This document shows, one piece after another, positions 8,760-16,421 of a DNA stretch of 64,000 bases. How positions within the stretch are numbered: position 1 is the stretch's first letter; every line of letters begins with the position of its first letter. The stretch covers positions 1-64,000 of the forward strand of contig JACRCW010000161.1 in the NCBI GenBank assembly GCA_016218805.1, written 5' to 3'. Source of the DNA: Deltaproteobacteria bacterium (lineage in GTDB: Bacteria; Myxococcota; JACRCW01). The translations under genes were made by a program, and so were the position numbers. Under the pieces are notes generated by a model. The model was not told the DNA's origin. It was given only the letters and a program-made list of their open reading frames with translations, and ran no database searches.

Positions 8760-8960
8760 ATGTCACCGAGTCTGAAGCATGCGGTCAGCAACGGTAACCT
8801 GATGGGCAAGGCGGAGCTTGCGCGGGTGATGTACCAGGAGCTGCGCGCCAGCGGCTGCGGCACGGAGGACGTGCTGGCCATCTGCACGCAGATCATTGAC
8901 GAGATCACCAGCGAGCTGAGCGCCGACGCCGTGCGCGATGCCGAGGCCACTGCGGCCTGA
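8760..8960 (+). CDS. small acidic protein of unknown function
   Basis: 66 residues, probably all alpha-helical, acidic at the C-terminus, with no signal peptide or membrane segment. The core reads MGKAELARVMYQELRASGCG followed by a second amphipathic helix (IIDEITSELSADAVRD). I do not recognise the family. An AGGAG sequence ten bases upstream supports the ATG at 8760. It sits alone behind a possible sigma-54 promoter and is followed by two GC-rich hairpins, so it is likely an independent transcription unit. The two-helix shape could suit a small regulator or adaptor, but no function is shown. Confidence 0.65.
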   Translation: MSPSLKHAVSNGNLMGKAELARVMYQELRASGCGTEDVLAICTQIIDEITSELSADAVRDAEATAA

Positions 8961-8964
8961 GACC

Positions 8965-9034
8965 GGCGCCTGCGGGCGCCACCCCCCCCAACAACCCCAC
9001 ATTCCGACGAAGGGGGCGCCCCTGGAGGGCGCCC
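8965..9034 (+). terminator. two GC-rich hairpins after the 66-aa gene
   Basis: GGCGCC-TGCG-GGCGCC (8965-8980) begins directly after the stop codon. A stronger hairpin, GGGCGCCC-CTGGA-GGGCGCCC, lies at 9014-9034. Neither has a T tract, so they may stabilise the mRNA 3' end or act as weak terminators in this high-GC genome. Confidence 0.4.
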
Positions 9035-9106
9035 GGCCGCATACTTCCGCACGGGCGGGCCACCGTGCGCGGGCCATCCCCGCCGGATGCCCGCGTGCAC
9101 GCCCGG

Positions 9107-9137
9107 AAAAAGAAAGGGCCCGCTTGTCGCGGGCCCT
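9107..9137 (-). terminator. intrinsic terminator of tRNA-Asn
   Basis: A perfect 9-bp stem AGGGCCCGC / GCGGGCCCT with a 5-nt loop lies at 9115-9137. Read on the minus strand it is followed by TTTCTTTTT (9114-9107). It begins only a few bases after the 3' end of the tRNA, as expected for a single-gene tRNA transcript. Confidence 0.85.
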
Positions 9138-9145
9138 GCGTTGGT

Positions 9146-9221
9146 TGGCTCCGGAGGAGGGACTCGAACCCCCGACCCAGCGGTTAACAGCCGCTTGCTC
9201 TACCGGCTGAGCTACTCCGGA
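9146..9221 (-). tRNA. tRNA-Asn (GTT)
   Basis: Cloverleaf read on the minus strand: the acceptor stem TCCGGAG pairs with CTCCGGA, the D-arm contains AGCTCAGCCGGTAGAGC, the anticodon stem AGCGG/CCGCT encloses loop CTGTTAA with anticodon GTT, and the T-arm contains GGTTCGAGTCC. The discriminator base is G and CCA is encoded (9146-9148). A terminator follows. Confidence 0.97.
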
Positions 9222-9287
9222 ACATGACGCCTACGGCGGAGGTTAATCACCACGGCCGGCGTTGCGTGTCAACTGCGGGGGACTTCG

Positions 9288-9500
9288 TCACTGGAATTCG
9301 CAGCCGGTCTTGCACGCCCCGACGTTGAAGTTGCAGCTGTCCGCGCAGCCGCCCTTCTTCTTCTTGCACTTGGCCAGGCACTTCTTCTTGCGCGCCTCAC
9401 ACGCGTTGCGGCACGCCACCACCTTCTTGCGCGGCGCCGCCTCTGCCAGTGACGACGTCAACAGGCCCACTGCCAGCAACCCCGCCACCGCCACGCGCAT
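9288..9500 (-). CDS. small secreted Lys/Cys-rich peptide
   Basis: 70 residues. A clear signal peptide (MRVAVAGLLAVGLLTSSLAEAA) precedes a mature part of about 48 residues with eight Cys spaced as CxxxC, CxxxC and similar pairs, mixed with Lys runs (ARKKKCLAKCKKKKGGCADSC). The ATG at 9500 is preceded by GGAGGTGA, a strong ribosome site, so I prefer it to the in-frame start at 9524. The pattern predicts disulphides or metal binding in a small basic exported peptide. It does not match a family I know. It is divergent from arfB and lies upstream of nothing else on its strand. Confidence 0.7.
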   Translation of the reverse strand: MRVAVAGLLAVGLLTSSLAEAAPRKKVVACRNACEARKKKCLAKCKKKKGGCADSCNFNVGACKTGCEFQ

Positions 9501-9571
9501 GCTGTCACCTCCGCGCGGCTGCATAGCACGCGCGCTTGCGGCGGCGGCGCGCGCACGGGATGGTCCGGCGC

Positions 9572-10006
9572 ATGCCGGCTGCCGGTGACACCCTCGTCGT
9601 GGGCCACGTGCGCATCCCCGCGCACGAGCTGCACTTCAGCTACGCGCGCTCCTCAGCGCCCGGCGGGCAGAACGTGAACAAGGTCAACAGCAAGGCGATC
9701 CTGCACTTCAACGCGGTGGCCTCGCCGTCACTGCCGGCTGACGTCAAAGCGCGCTTCCTGGCGCGCTACGGCGCCCGCCTCACGGTGGAGGGTGAGGTTG
9801 TCATTGCCGCGGACACGCACCGTGATCAGCCACGCAACGCGGAAGCGTGCCTGGAGCGCCTGGCCGCGCTCATAGACGCGGTGCTCAAGCCGCCGCGGCC
9901 ACGCCGCCCCACGCGCCCCACGCGCGGCTCCGTGGAGCGGCGCCTGCGTGAGAAGAAGTCCCGGGCAACCAGGAAGGACCAGCGCCGCGGCTCCGGCTGG
10001 GACTGA
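9572..10006 (+). CDS. arfB: peptidyl-tRNA hydrolase ArfB (ribosome rescue)
   Basis: 144 residues, the size of ArfB/YaeJ. It carries the release-factor domain 3 motif SSAPGGQNVNKVNSKA, in which the GGQ hydrolyses peptidyl-tRNA. The C-terminal tail is Arg/Lys-rich (RRLREKKSRATRKDQRRG), as needed to enter the empty mRNA channel of stalled ribosomes. There is no codon-recognition domain, which separates it from RF1/RF2. The ATG at 9572 precedes the conserved start of the fold; ATG 9560 is a possible earlier start. Single gene. Confidence 0.93.
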   Translation: MPAAGDTLVVGHVRIPAHELHFSYARSSAPGGQNVNKVNSKAILHFNAVASPSLPADVKARFLARYGARLTVEGEVVIAADTHRDQPRNAEACLERLAALIDAVLKPPRPRRPTRPTRGSVERRLREKKSRATRKDQRRGSGWD

Positions 10007-10066
10007 TCTGCCCGCAGATCGCCCGGCGGCGCGGTTTTGTCATTTAGAAACATTGGATTGACGGAG

Positions 10067-10091
10067 TTTGTGCAAGTTGCGCTTGCACAAA
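10067..10091. promoter_or_regulatory. perfect inverted repeat upstream of the RHH-like gene
   Basis: TTTGTGCAAG-TTGCG-CTTGCACAAA is a perfect 10-bp inverted repeat with a 5-bp centre. It starts four bases after a -35-like TTGACG (10058-10063). Neither strand carries a T tract behind it, so an operator or mRNA structure in the leader is more likely than a terminator. It lies 110 bp before the start at 10201. Confidence 0.5.
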
Positions 10092-10200
10092 AACTTGGCT
10101 CCACCCGGAGCCTCCCATAGCGTGCGGGGCACAACCTCCCACATCGGTGACGCCCGGAGCCAACGGGTGCCAGCCGGAAAGAAGGACGGAGTCCACGCCC

Positions 10201-10398
10201 ATGAAGCACATTGAGAAGCGCAAGCAGAGCCTGTACTTCCCCGTCGAAATGCTCGACGAGATGCAGCGGGAGGCGGAGCGCCTGGAGCGCCCGGTCTCGT
10301 GGGTCATCCAGCAGGCATGGAAGCTTTCCAAGGACATCATCAGCGGCTATCCGGGCACCAGTGACCTTCCCTCGGTGCTCCCCACGCCCTCCATGTGA
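10201..10398 (+). CDS. small ribbon-helix-helix-like protein (TIGR04563 type)
   Basis: 65 residues. KRKQSLYFPVEMLDEMQREA forms a strand followed by a helix, and RLERPVSWVIQQAWKLSKD a second helix, the pattern of ribbon-helix-helix DNA-binding proteins. It closely resembles the small family I remember as TIGR04563, found in Myxococcales. ATG 10201 is chosen because the conserved part begins there. Members are thought to be regulators but no target is known to me. A strong palindrome 110 bp upstream is a candidate autoregulatory site. Confidence 0.75.
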   Translation: MKHIEKRKQSLYFPVEMLDEMQREAERLERPVSWVIQQAWKLSKDIISGYPGTSDLPSVLPTPSM

Positions 10399-10447
10399 CA
10401 CCGCGTCCACGGCGAGGGCGCCCACCCCCGCGCCCGCCGCCTGACGC

Positions 10448-11635
10448 ATGCTCCCCGCCTCCACCACCGCCGCGCCGGGCGTTGTCACGGTCCACCGCCG
10501 CGGCGTGGAGCGGCTGCAGCGCGGGGCGCCGTGGGTGTTCCGCGGGGACGTGCTGCAGGCCCCCGCGGCGGACGGTGACGTGGTGGAAATGCGGGACGGA
10601 CGGGGCAAACCGGTGGGCGTGGCGCTGTGGGCGGAGCGCGGTCCGTTGGCGTTGCGCCGCTGGGGTCCGCCCGGCAGCCGCGCTGACAACGAGACCCTGT
10701 GCGCGCGCCTGGACGCCGCCATGGCACTGCGGGAACGCGCGCTGCCGGGGGTGACCGCGGTGCGCCTGGTCCACGGCGAGGCGGACGCGCTGCCGGGGCT
10801 CTTTGTGGACCGCTACGGCGACGCGCTGTGCGTCCAGACCGCGTGCGCGGCCATGGAACGCCGTCTCCCCGCCGTGGTGGCGCGCCTGCGGGCGGCGTGT
10901 GCGCCCGCGCTGGTGGTGCGCCGTGATGACGGCAGCGCGCGCGACCTGGAACAGCTGCCGCGCGTGAAGGAAATCCTCCACGGCGGCCCGGGTACCGCGG
11001 CGCGCTACCGGGTGGGCGCACTCACGCTGGAAGCGGACCTGCTGCACGGTCCCAAGACGGGTGCGTACCTGGACCAGCGTGACAATCACCTGCTGGCGGG
11101 CCGCGTGGCGCGCGGCCGGTGCCTGGACGCGTTCAGTGCGCTCGGGGGATTCGGGCTGCAGATGGCGGCGCGCGCGCAGGCGGTGATCTGCCTGGAACAG
11201 GAGCCCCAGAGCGTGGACGCCATCCGGCGCAACGCCGCGGTCAACGGGCTGTTGGACCGCGTGGATGCGCGTGCGGCCAATGCGTTTGATGCGCTGCGGG
11301 CGCTGCATGACGCCCGCGAACGGTTTGACACCGTGGTGGTGGACCCGCCCGCGCTGGCCAAGCGCGCGGGGCCGCCGGAGGGCGCGCTGCGCGGCTACTT
11401 TGAACTCAACCGCCGCGCCATCCAGCTGTGCCGCCCGGGGGCGTTCCTGCTGAGCTTCTCCTGCAGCGGGCGGGTGACGGTGGACCTGCTGGAGGACGTG
11501 GTGCTGCAGGCCGCGCGCGCCACGCGCCGCTTCCCGCGGCTGCTGGCCCGGCTGGCCGCGGGGCCGGATCACCCGGGGCGGTCCGGCCTGCCGGAGGCCG
11601 AATACCTCAAGGGCGTCCTGCTGCAGGTCCCCTGA
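10448..11635 (+). CDS. RlmI-like 23S rRNA cytosine-C5 methyltransferase
   Basis: 395 residues: an N-terminal PUA-like RNA-binding domain (about 10-80), an EEHEE-like middle (about 85-170) and a Rossmann methyltransferase domain. LDAFSALGGFGL is the SAM-binding loop region, VVVDPPALAKR the DPP catalytic motif, and LLSFSCSGRVT corresponds to the 'SCS' segment of the RlmI family. E. coli RlmI methylates C1962 of 23S rRNA. The exact target here is inferred by family. Single gene, convergent with and abutting the ZIP transporter gene. Confidence 0.88.
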   Translation: MLPASTTAAPGVVTVHRRGVERLQRGAPWVFRGDVLQAPAADGDVVEMRDGRGKPVGVALWAERGPLALRRWGPPGSRADNETLCARLDAAMALRERALPGVTAVRLVHGEADALPGLFVDRYGDALCVQTACAAMERRLPAVVARLRAACAPALVVRRDDGSARDLEQLPRVKEILHGGPGTAARYRVGALTLEADLLHGPKTGAYLDQRDNHLLAGRVARGRCLDAFSALGGFGLQMAARAQAVICLEQEPQSVDAIRRNAAVNGLLDRVDARAANAFDALRALHDARERFDTVVVDPPALAKRAGPPEGALRGYFELNRRAIQLCRPGAFLLSFSCSGRVTVDLLEDVVLQAARATRRFPRLLARLAAGPDHPGRSGLPEAEYLKGVLLQVP

Positions 11636-12409
11636 TCACCCGCCGATGATCTCCGTACCCGCGGCAAACGCGACGCCCACCAGCAGCACCACCAGCCGCC
11701 GGCCCGCACCGCGGCGCCGGTCCATCAACGGCAACAGGTTGTGCGAGGCGACGTACAGGAACACGCCCGCGGCCACCGCCGCCAGCGCCTGCGTGGGGAC
11801 GTGCGCGCGCTCCGCCACCACCACACCCAGCACGGGCGTCAAGGACGCGCCGATCATGATGGGCCAGAAGGAGCGCACGCCGCCGCCCAGTTTCAGCAGC
11901 GCCGCACAGGAGACCGCCAGCGGCAGGTGGTGGACCAGCAGCGCCGCCGTGGTGGTCCACAAGCCGCCGGAGGCGCTGGATGCGTGCACCGCCACGCCGT
12001 CAATGACGCCGTGGAGCGAGAAACCCAGCACGGCGCTCACCGCCAGGTGCCGCTCGTGTGCGTCCACGCCCACGTGGTGCATGTGCGGCTGGTCGTCGTG
12101 TTCGTGGCCATGCGTGTGGTCGTGCGGGGGCTCCGGTGCGCCGTCTTCCGGCGTGATGCGCTGGATGAGCGCCTCCAGCAGCAGCACGCCCAGGAACCCG
12201 GCCAGTACGCCGTAGCCCAGGTGGCTCCCCAGCGGCGCCGCACCGGGCAGCATGTGGAGCGCGGCCGTGCCAATGAGCAGGCCCGCGCTCAGCGTCAGCA
12301 GCCCGTCCCGGTGGCGTTCCCACACGCCGGAGATGCCGGGTGCCAGCGCGCCCACCAGCGCGCCCACCGCCAGCAGACCCGCTCCCGCCAGGCATTGCGT
12401 TCCGTGCAT
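11636..12409 (-). CDS. ZIP-family metal transporter
   Basis: 257 residues with about seven or eight hydrophobic segments. A His-rich cytoplasmic loop (HDHTHGHEHDDQPHMHH) lies after the third helix. SLHGVIDGVAV and LLVHHLPLA are the metal-pathway helices IV and V with the conserved His residues of ZIP transporters for zinc and other divalent metals. ATG 12409 starts just before the first helix; the frame stays open further upstream without supporting sequence. It lies downstream of the PP2C gene on the same strand with 34 bp between them. Confidence 0.85.
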   Translation of the reverse strand: MHGTQCLAGAGLLAVGALVGALAPGISGVWERHRDGLLTLSAGLLIGTAALHMLPGAAPLGSHLGYGVLAGFLGVLLLEALIQRITPEDGAPEPPHDHTHGHEHDDQPHMHHVGVDAHERHLAVSAVLGFSLHGVIDGVAVHASSASGGLWTTTAALLVHHLPLAVSCAALLKLGGGVRSFWPIMIGASLTPVLGVVVAERAHVPTQALAAVAAGVFLYVASHNLLPLMDRRRGAGRRLVVLLVGVAFAAGTEIIGG

Positions 12410-12443
12410 GTGCCTTCCGCCGCCGTGCGGCGAACCCCGCCGT

Positions 12444-13208
12444 TCAGCTCTCCACCACCTTGACGAGCACGGCGGTGATGTTGTCCGGCCCGCCGTTCTC
12501 GTTGGCGCGCGCAATGAGCGCGTTGGCCGCTTCCACAATGTCCGGGTGCGCGCCCAGGATCTCCGTGATCTCCGCGTCCGGCACCGGGCCGCTGAGCCCG
12601 TCCGAGCACAGCACGTAGACGTCATTGGCCATGGGCTCCAGGCGGCTCACGTCCACCTGCACGCCCTCCTTCATCCCCAGCGCGCGGACAATGACGTTCT
12701 TGTGCGGGAACGCCTCAATCTCCTCCGGCGTGAGCTTGTTGGCGCGGATGTAGTCATTGAGCAGCGAGTGGTCCTCCGTCAGCTGCTCCAGCACGCCGCC
12801 GCGGAAGCGGTACGCGCGGCTGTCACCCACATGCCCGATGTACACCGTCCCGTCGGTGAACAGGCTCCCCACCACGGTGGTGCCCATGCCGCGGAAGCGC
12901 GAGTCCGAGGTGGAACTCTCAAAGATGCGCAGGTTGGCCAGCTTGATGGCCGTGACCAGGCGGTTCTCCTCGTAGCGCAGGCCCTTCTCTTCCTTGAAGG
13001 GCCAAGTCACCTCGTCGTTCTCGCTGGTCTCCTTGAAGAACTTGGCCAGGTTCTCCACCGCCATCTGGCTGGCCACTTCCCCGCAGGCATGCCCACCCAT
13101 GCCGTCCGCCACCACGTACAGACACTGGTCCTCCACCAGGAGGTAGTTGTCCTCGTTGTGGTTCCGCTTCATGCCGACATCCGTCCGGCCGACGGCGAAG
13201 ACTTTCAT
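12444..13208 (-). CDS. PP2C-family Ser/Thr protein phosphatase
   Basis: 254 residues, a bare bacterial PP2C (Stp1/PstP type) catalytic domain. Motifs: RNHNEDNY, VVADGMGGHACGEVAS (metal-binding DGMGG), GTTVVG, HVGDSRAYR, LTEDHS, VLCSDGLSG and NGGPDNIT. It removes phosphate from proteins phosphorylated by Hanks-type kinases; one such kinase lies at 17442-18446 but there is no operon link. No transmembrane segment, so cytoplasmic. It is divergent from lexA with a 224-bp intergenic region. Confidence 0.95.
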   Translation of the reverse strand: MKVFAVGRTDVGMKRNHNEDNYLLVEDQCLYVVADGMGGHACGEVASQMAVENLAKFFKETSENDEVTWPFKEEKGLRYEENRLVTAIKLANLRIFESSTSDSRFRGMGTTVVGSLFTDGTVYIGHVGDSRAYRFRGGVLEQLTEDHSLLNDYIRANKLTPEEIEAFPHKNVIVRALGMKEGVQVDVSRLEPMANDVYVLCSDGLSGPVPDAEITEILGAHPDIVEAANALIARANENGGPDNITAVLVKVVES

Positions 13209-13360
13209 GGCACTCCGGTGACACCCAACGTCCGGCCCCGCGGGGCCGCGAGTCCTTCAGAGAACGCCGGGATATCAAGCAGGGCCCGTCGCCTGTCAAT
13301 CTTGCACCGACCCGTCGGGTGGACGGTGTGGAAAAGTTGACCGCACGCCGGAACCCGGCC

Positions 13361-13390
13361 TTGACCGCACGGGGGTGACCTGCGCTATTG
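13361..13390 (+). promoter_or_regulatory. candidate lexA promoter
   Basis: TTGACC (13361-13366) is followed after 18 bp by CTATTG (13385-13390), a good -35 with a weak -10. It would start transcription within or next to the candidate LexA box at 13398-13414. No experimental support. Confidence 0.35.
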
Positions 13391-13397
13391 TTCAGTC

Positions 13398-13414
13398 CTG
13401 TAATCCCGTTCTGT
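13398..13414 (+). promoter_or_regulatory. candidate LexA operator
   Basis: CTGTAATCCCGTTCTGT lies 18 bp before the lexA start. It resembles the SOS box I recall for Myxococcus xanthus (CTRHAMRYBYGTTCAGS), sharing the CTGTA and GTTC halves, with a few mismatches. Its position suits autorepression of lexA. Confidence 0.45.
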
Positions 13415-13432
13415 ACTGCACGGAGGTTGCCC

Positions 13433-14101
13433 ATGCCGTTGGACCCCCTGACAGACCGCCAGCAGGAGATCCTGGATTTCATCCAGCATGAAACGATGAA
13501 GAACGGCTACGCGCCCACCATCCGTGAGATTGGCGAGCGGCTGGGCATCCGCTCCACCAACGGGGTGAATGACCATCTCAAAGCGCTGGAGCGCAAGGGC
13601 TACATCCGGCGGGACAAGGACAAGAGCCGCACGCTGCGCCTGACGCGCCACCCGGCGTCCACGCCGCCCGGTGCGGACGGTGCCATCCGGGCGCTCACGC
13701 CGCCTTCGCCGCTGCTGTCCATCCCCATCCTGGGGCGCGTGGCCGCCGGTGAGCCCATCCTGGCCGAAGAGCAGGCGCTGGGGCGCGTGCAGGTGGACAG
13801 CTTCTTTGTGGGCACCACCAAGAAGGTGTTTGCGCTCAAGGTGGTGGGTGACTCCATGATTGAGGACGGGATTCATGACGGTGACTACCTGTTCGTCAAG
13901 AAGCAGGCGCACGCCAACAAGGGTGAAATCGTCATTGCCATGATTGAGGGCGAAGCCACCTGCAAGCGCTTCTTCCCGGAGGGTGACCGGGTGCGGTTCC
14001 AGCCGGCCAACGCGCGGCTCAAGCCCATCTACGTGAGCCGTGACCAGTTCCGGGAGACGCAGATCCTGGGCGTGGTGTGCGGCGTCTACCGCCAGGTGTG
14101 A
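13433..14101 (+). CDS. lexA: LexA repressor
   Basis: 222 residues. The N-terminal winged helix (LTDRQQEILDFIQ to GYIRRDKDKSRTLRL) binds DNA and the C-terminal S24 domain self-cleaves. The cleavage bond is Ala105-Gly106 in GRVAAGEP, the nucleophile is Ser141 in VVGDSMIEDGI, and Lys178 in ATCKRF is the general base. RecA filaments stimulate cleavage and derepress DNA-damage genes. The linker between the domains is rather long and Pro/Ala-rich. ATG 13433 follows a GGAGG site at 13422-13426. A LexA-box-like sequence lies upstream. Confidence 0.96.
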   Translation: MPLDPLTDRQQEILDFIQHETMKNGYAPTIREIGERLGIRSTNGVNDHLKALERKGYIRRDKDKSRTLRLTRHPASTPPGADGAIRALTPPSPLLSIPILGRVAAGEPILAEEQALGRVQVDSFFVGTTKKVFALKVVGDSMIEDGIHDGDYLFVKKQAHANKGEIVIAMIEGEATCKRFFPEGDRVRFQPANARLKPIYVSRDQFRETQILGVVCGVYRQV

Positions 14102-14106
14102 CCCCT

Positions 14107-14646
14107 TCAGCTCCGCCGGCGGCGCGCCGGCGCGGGGCCCGGGGGGGCGTGCTCCTCAAAGAACATGGGCGGCGCGTCTTCGGCCAGGTCCGCCTTTTCC
14201 AGCCATTCCTGCAGGCCCACCGCCAGCGCCTGCCGGCGCTCCGTGGGCAGCGTGCCCAGCGCAGTGATGAGCTGGACCTGCAGGGGCGAAGGTTCCCGGG
14301 CAACCACGGAGCGGCCGCGGGGCGTGATGGACACCTCCACGCGGCGCCGGTCTTCCTCTGCGGGGCGGGTGGTGCACAGGCCGCGCTCCTTGAGGCGGGA
14401 CACCACCACCGACACGGACGACTGGTGCGTGCGGGTGGCGGCGGCCAGTTCGTTGATGGACAGGCTCTGCCCGGTGGCCAGCTGCTGCAGCACAAACAGC
14501 TGCGCCCCGCTGATCCCGTGGCGCGCTTCCGTGGCGTGGCTGAAGGCGCGGATGCGGCTGAACAGGACGCGGACGGCGTCCATGATCACGCGGGCATCCT
14601 GGTCACTGTCGGTGGCGCGGCGGGTCTTCCGGGAGGGGGTGGCCAT
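14107..14646 (-). CDS. MarR-family transcriptional regulator
   Basis: 179 residues with a winged helix-turn-helix: LSINELAAATRTHQSSVSVVVSR is the recognition region and DRRRVEVSITPRGR the wing. The family binds palindromic operators as dimers and usually responds to phenolic or oxidant ligands. The C-terminal tail is Pro/Arg-rich. It lies 17 bp after the GH3-family gene on the same strand (ATG 14646; a TTG at 14667 would overlap that gene's stop), so it may be cotranscribed with and regulate the GH3 gene, which is inference. Confidence 0.85.
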   Translation of the reverse strand: MATPSRKTRRATDSDQDARVIMDAVRVLFSRIRAFSHATEARHGISGAQLFVLQQLATGQSLSINELAAATRTHQSSVSVVVSRLKERGLCTTRPAEEDRRRVEVSITPRGRSVVAREPSPLQVQLITALGTLPTERRQALAVGLQEWLEKADLAEDAPPMFFEEHAPPGPAPARRRRS

Positions 14647-14663
14647 GGACGTGTCCGGGCGTC

Positions 14664-16325
14664 TCAAGGGCCCGTCTCCTGGGTGACGTGGAAGAGGTCC
14701 CGTACCGCGGCCTCGCGGATCAGCGCCAGCGGTTTGACGTGGTCCCCGGCGTGGCCTTGCCGCGCGCGTTCCGCCTGGACCTGCGCAAACCCGCCGGGTG
14801 CCACGCGGGACACCGTGAGTGCGGCGGCGCGTCCCCCTTCCAGCGCGCGGCGGTAGCCGGGATTGGACGCGCGCAGCGCGCCATCCAGCGCGCGCGCCAG
14901 CTCCGCGTCTGACGGCCCGCCTTCCGCGGCGCGCTCAACCAGAAAGGTGTAGCGCTTGACGCCCGCGGGCCCGCGCAGCGGTGACAGCGCCAGCGCCCAG
15001 CGCCCCAGCGGCCGCCCCAGGCTGCCCTGCACGTGCTCCACGGCAGCGCGCGCGTGGATCTCCGTGGTGGCGTCCCGGTGCACGTTGAGCGCGCCGCCCA
15101 GCTTGTGCAGGTAGCGGATGCGCGGGGCCCGGCCGCGGAAGCCCTCCACCGCCACCACGTCGTCCATGCGGTAGCGCGCCAGGCCCGTGGCGTTGGTCAC
15201 CACCATCGTGTAGCGGCCGCCGTCCTGCAGCTCGTGCGCCAGCACCGGCGCCCCGCGCGCCTCGCCGTTGTCGTCCACGGGGATGAACTCGTAGAAATCG
15301 TGCAGCACGTTGAGCACGCCGGGCGCGTCGCCGTCCTCCAGCGGCAGGGAGAACCAGCCTTCGCTGGCGGCGTACATGAAGCCGCGCACCGGCGCGCCGG
15401 GGATGGCGGCAGTGACCTCCGGGAGGAACGCGGCGCCGCCGCCGTGGGTCCAGCAGGACAGCAGCCGCAGGTCCGGCCAGGCGGCGCGCGGCGTCAGGCC
15501 GCCGGCGGACTGGGCGCGCTGCGCAATGCGGGCCGCGGCGTCCGGGTGCGGCCGCAGCCAGGGCGCCAGCGCACGGCGGATTTCAGAGGGCACCTCCACG
15601 CCCAGCGTGCCGTCCCTCAGATCCCGCAGCAGGTCATCCGCACGGGTGCGCAGGACTTCAATCACCTGGTGCAGCACGTGACTGGAGATGGCAAACAGCC
15701 AGCGCACCGGCCGCGCCAGCGCCACGCGCGCCACCACGTACGCGCGCGTTCCCGGATCGCGCACCTCAAACGCCTCCCACGGCGCGCCGTACCGCCGCTG
15801 CACCACCGTCGGCACGCGCCGGAACGTGTAGCCGCTCATGTTGCCAATGGGTGTGCCGTCGGTGGCCAGGTCCACGCGCGCCGGCGCCACAAAGTGGATC
15901 ACCTCGCCGTCAAGTACTGACGCGTGGTCCCGCCAGGTGGCGTCAAACCAGACGGACATGCCCGCCAGCAGCTCCTCCATGCGCTGATCGGTGATGGGGA
16001 ACACCTTGCGCCAGCCCGTGGTCCCCGCCGTGGCGCTCCAGAAGCGCACCGGCGCGGGGACCAGCACGTTGCGTTCACCGTGCAGCATCCGGTCAATGCG
16101 TGACGAGAAAAAATCATACCCCTCCATGGTCACGCGCTGCAGGAAGTCATCCACGCTGCGCACGGACGCATACCCGTGCTCACGGCCAAACTCCGTGTTC
16201 CGGTGCTGCTTCACCAGGCGCAGCAGGGTCCGCTCCTGCGCGGCGGCCAGGTCCCGGCACGCGGAGTCCAGCGCCGCCTTGACGCCCCATTGCGACAGGC
16301 GCCACATCGTGACGCGCGGGTCCAT
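14664..16325 (-). CDS. GH3-family acyl-adenylate-forming enzyme
   Basis: 553 residues, similar over most of its length to the GH3 family, ANL-superfamily enzymes that adenylate a carboxylic acid and conjugate it to an amino acid (plant JAR1 and GH3 auxin/jasmonate conjugases). Visible motifs: the ATP phosphate loop SATAGTTGWRKVFPIT (about 97-112), YAASEGWFSLPL (the GH3 'YASSE' motif), FYEFIPVDD, and the hinge region TNATGLARYRMDDVV. Bacterial GH3 substrates are mostly unknown. It is probably cotranscribed with the MarR regulator downstream and divergent from the OmpA-like gene. Confidence 0.85.
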   Translation of the reverse strand: MDPRVTMWRLSQWGVKAALDSACRDLAAAQERTLLRLVKQHRNTEFGREHGYASVRSVDDFLQRVTMEGYDFFSSRIDRMLHGERNVLVPAPVRFWSATAGTTGWRKVFPITDQRMEELLAGMSVWFDATWRDHASVLDGEVIHFVAPARVDLATDGTPIGNMSGYTFRRVPTVVQRRYGAPWEAFEVRDPGTRAYVVARVALARPVRWLFAISSHVLHQVIEVLRTRADDLLRDLRDGTLGVEVPSEIRRALAPWLRPHPDAAARIAQRAQSAGGLTPRAAWPDLRLLSCWTHGGGAAFLPEVTAAIPGAPVRGFMYAASEGWFSLPLEDGDAPGVLNVLHDFYEFIPVDDNGEARGAPVLAHELQDGGRYTMVVTNATGLARYRMDDVVAVEGFRGRAPRIRYLHKLGGALNVHRDATTEIHARAAVEHVQGSLGRPLGRWALALSPLRGPAGVKRYTFLVERAAEGGPSDAELARALDGALRASNPGYRRALEGGRAAALTVSRVAPGGFAQVQAERARQGHAGDHVKPLALIREAAVRDLFHVTQETGP

Positions 16326-16421
16326 GCCGGCCTCTCCGGGGCGCCTGGAAACGCGACGCCACGTCGGGCGTCTATCAGACGCGCCGGGTGGCGGGCAGCC
16401 CGGCTGAACGGAGGCAGAACC

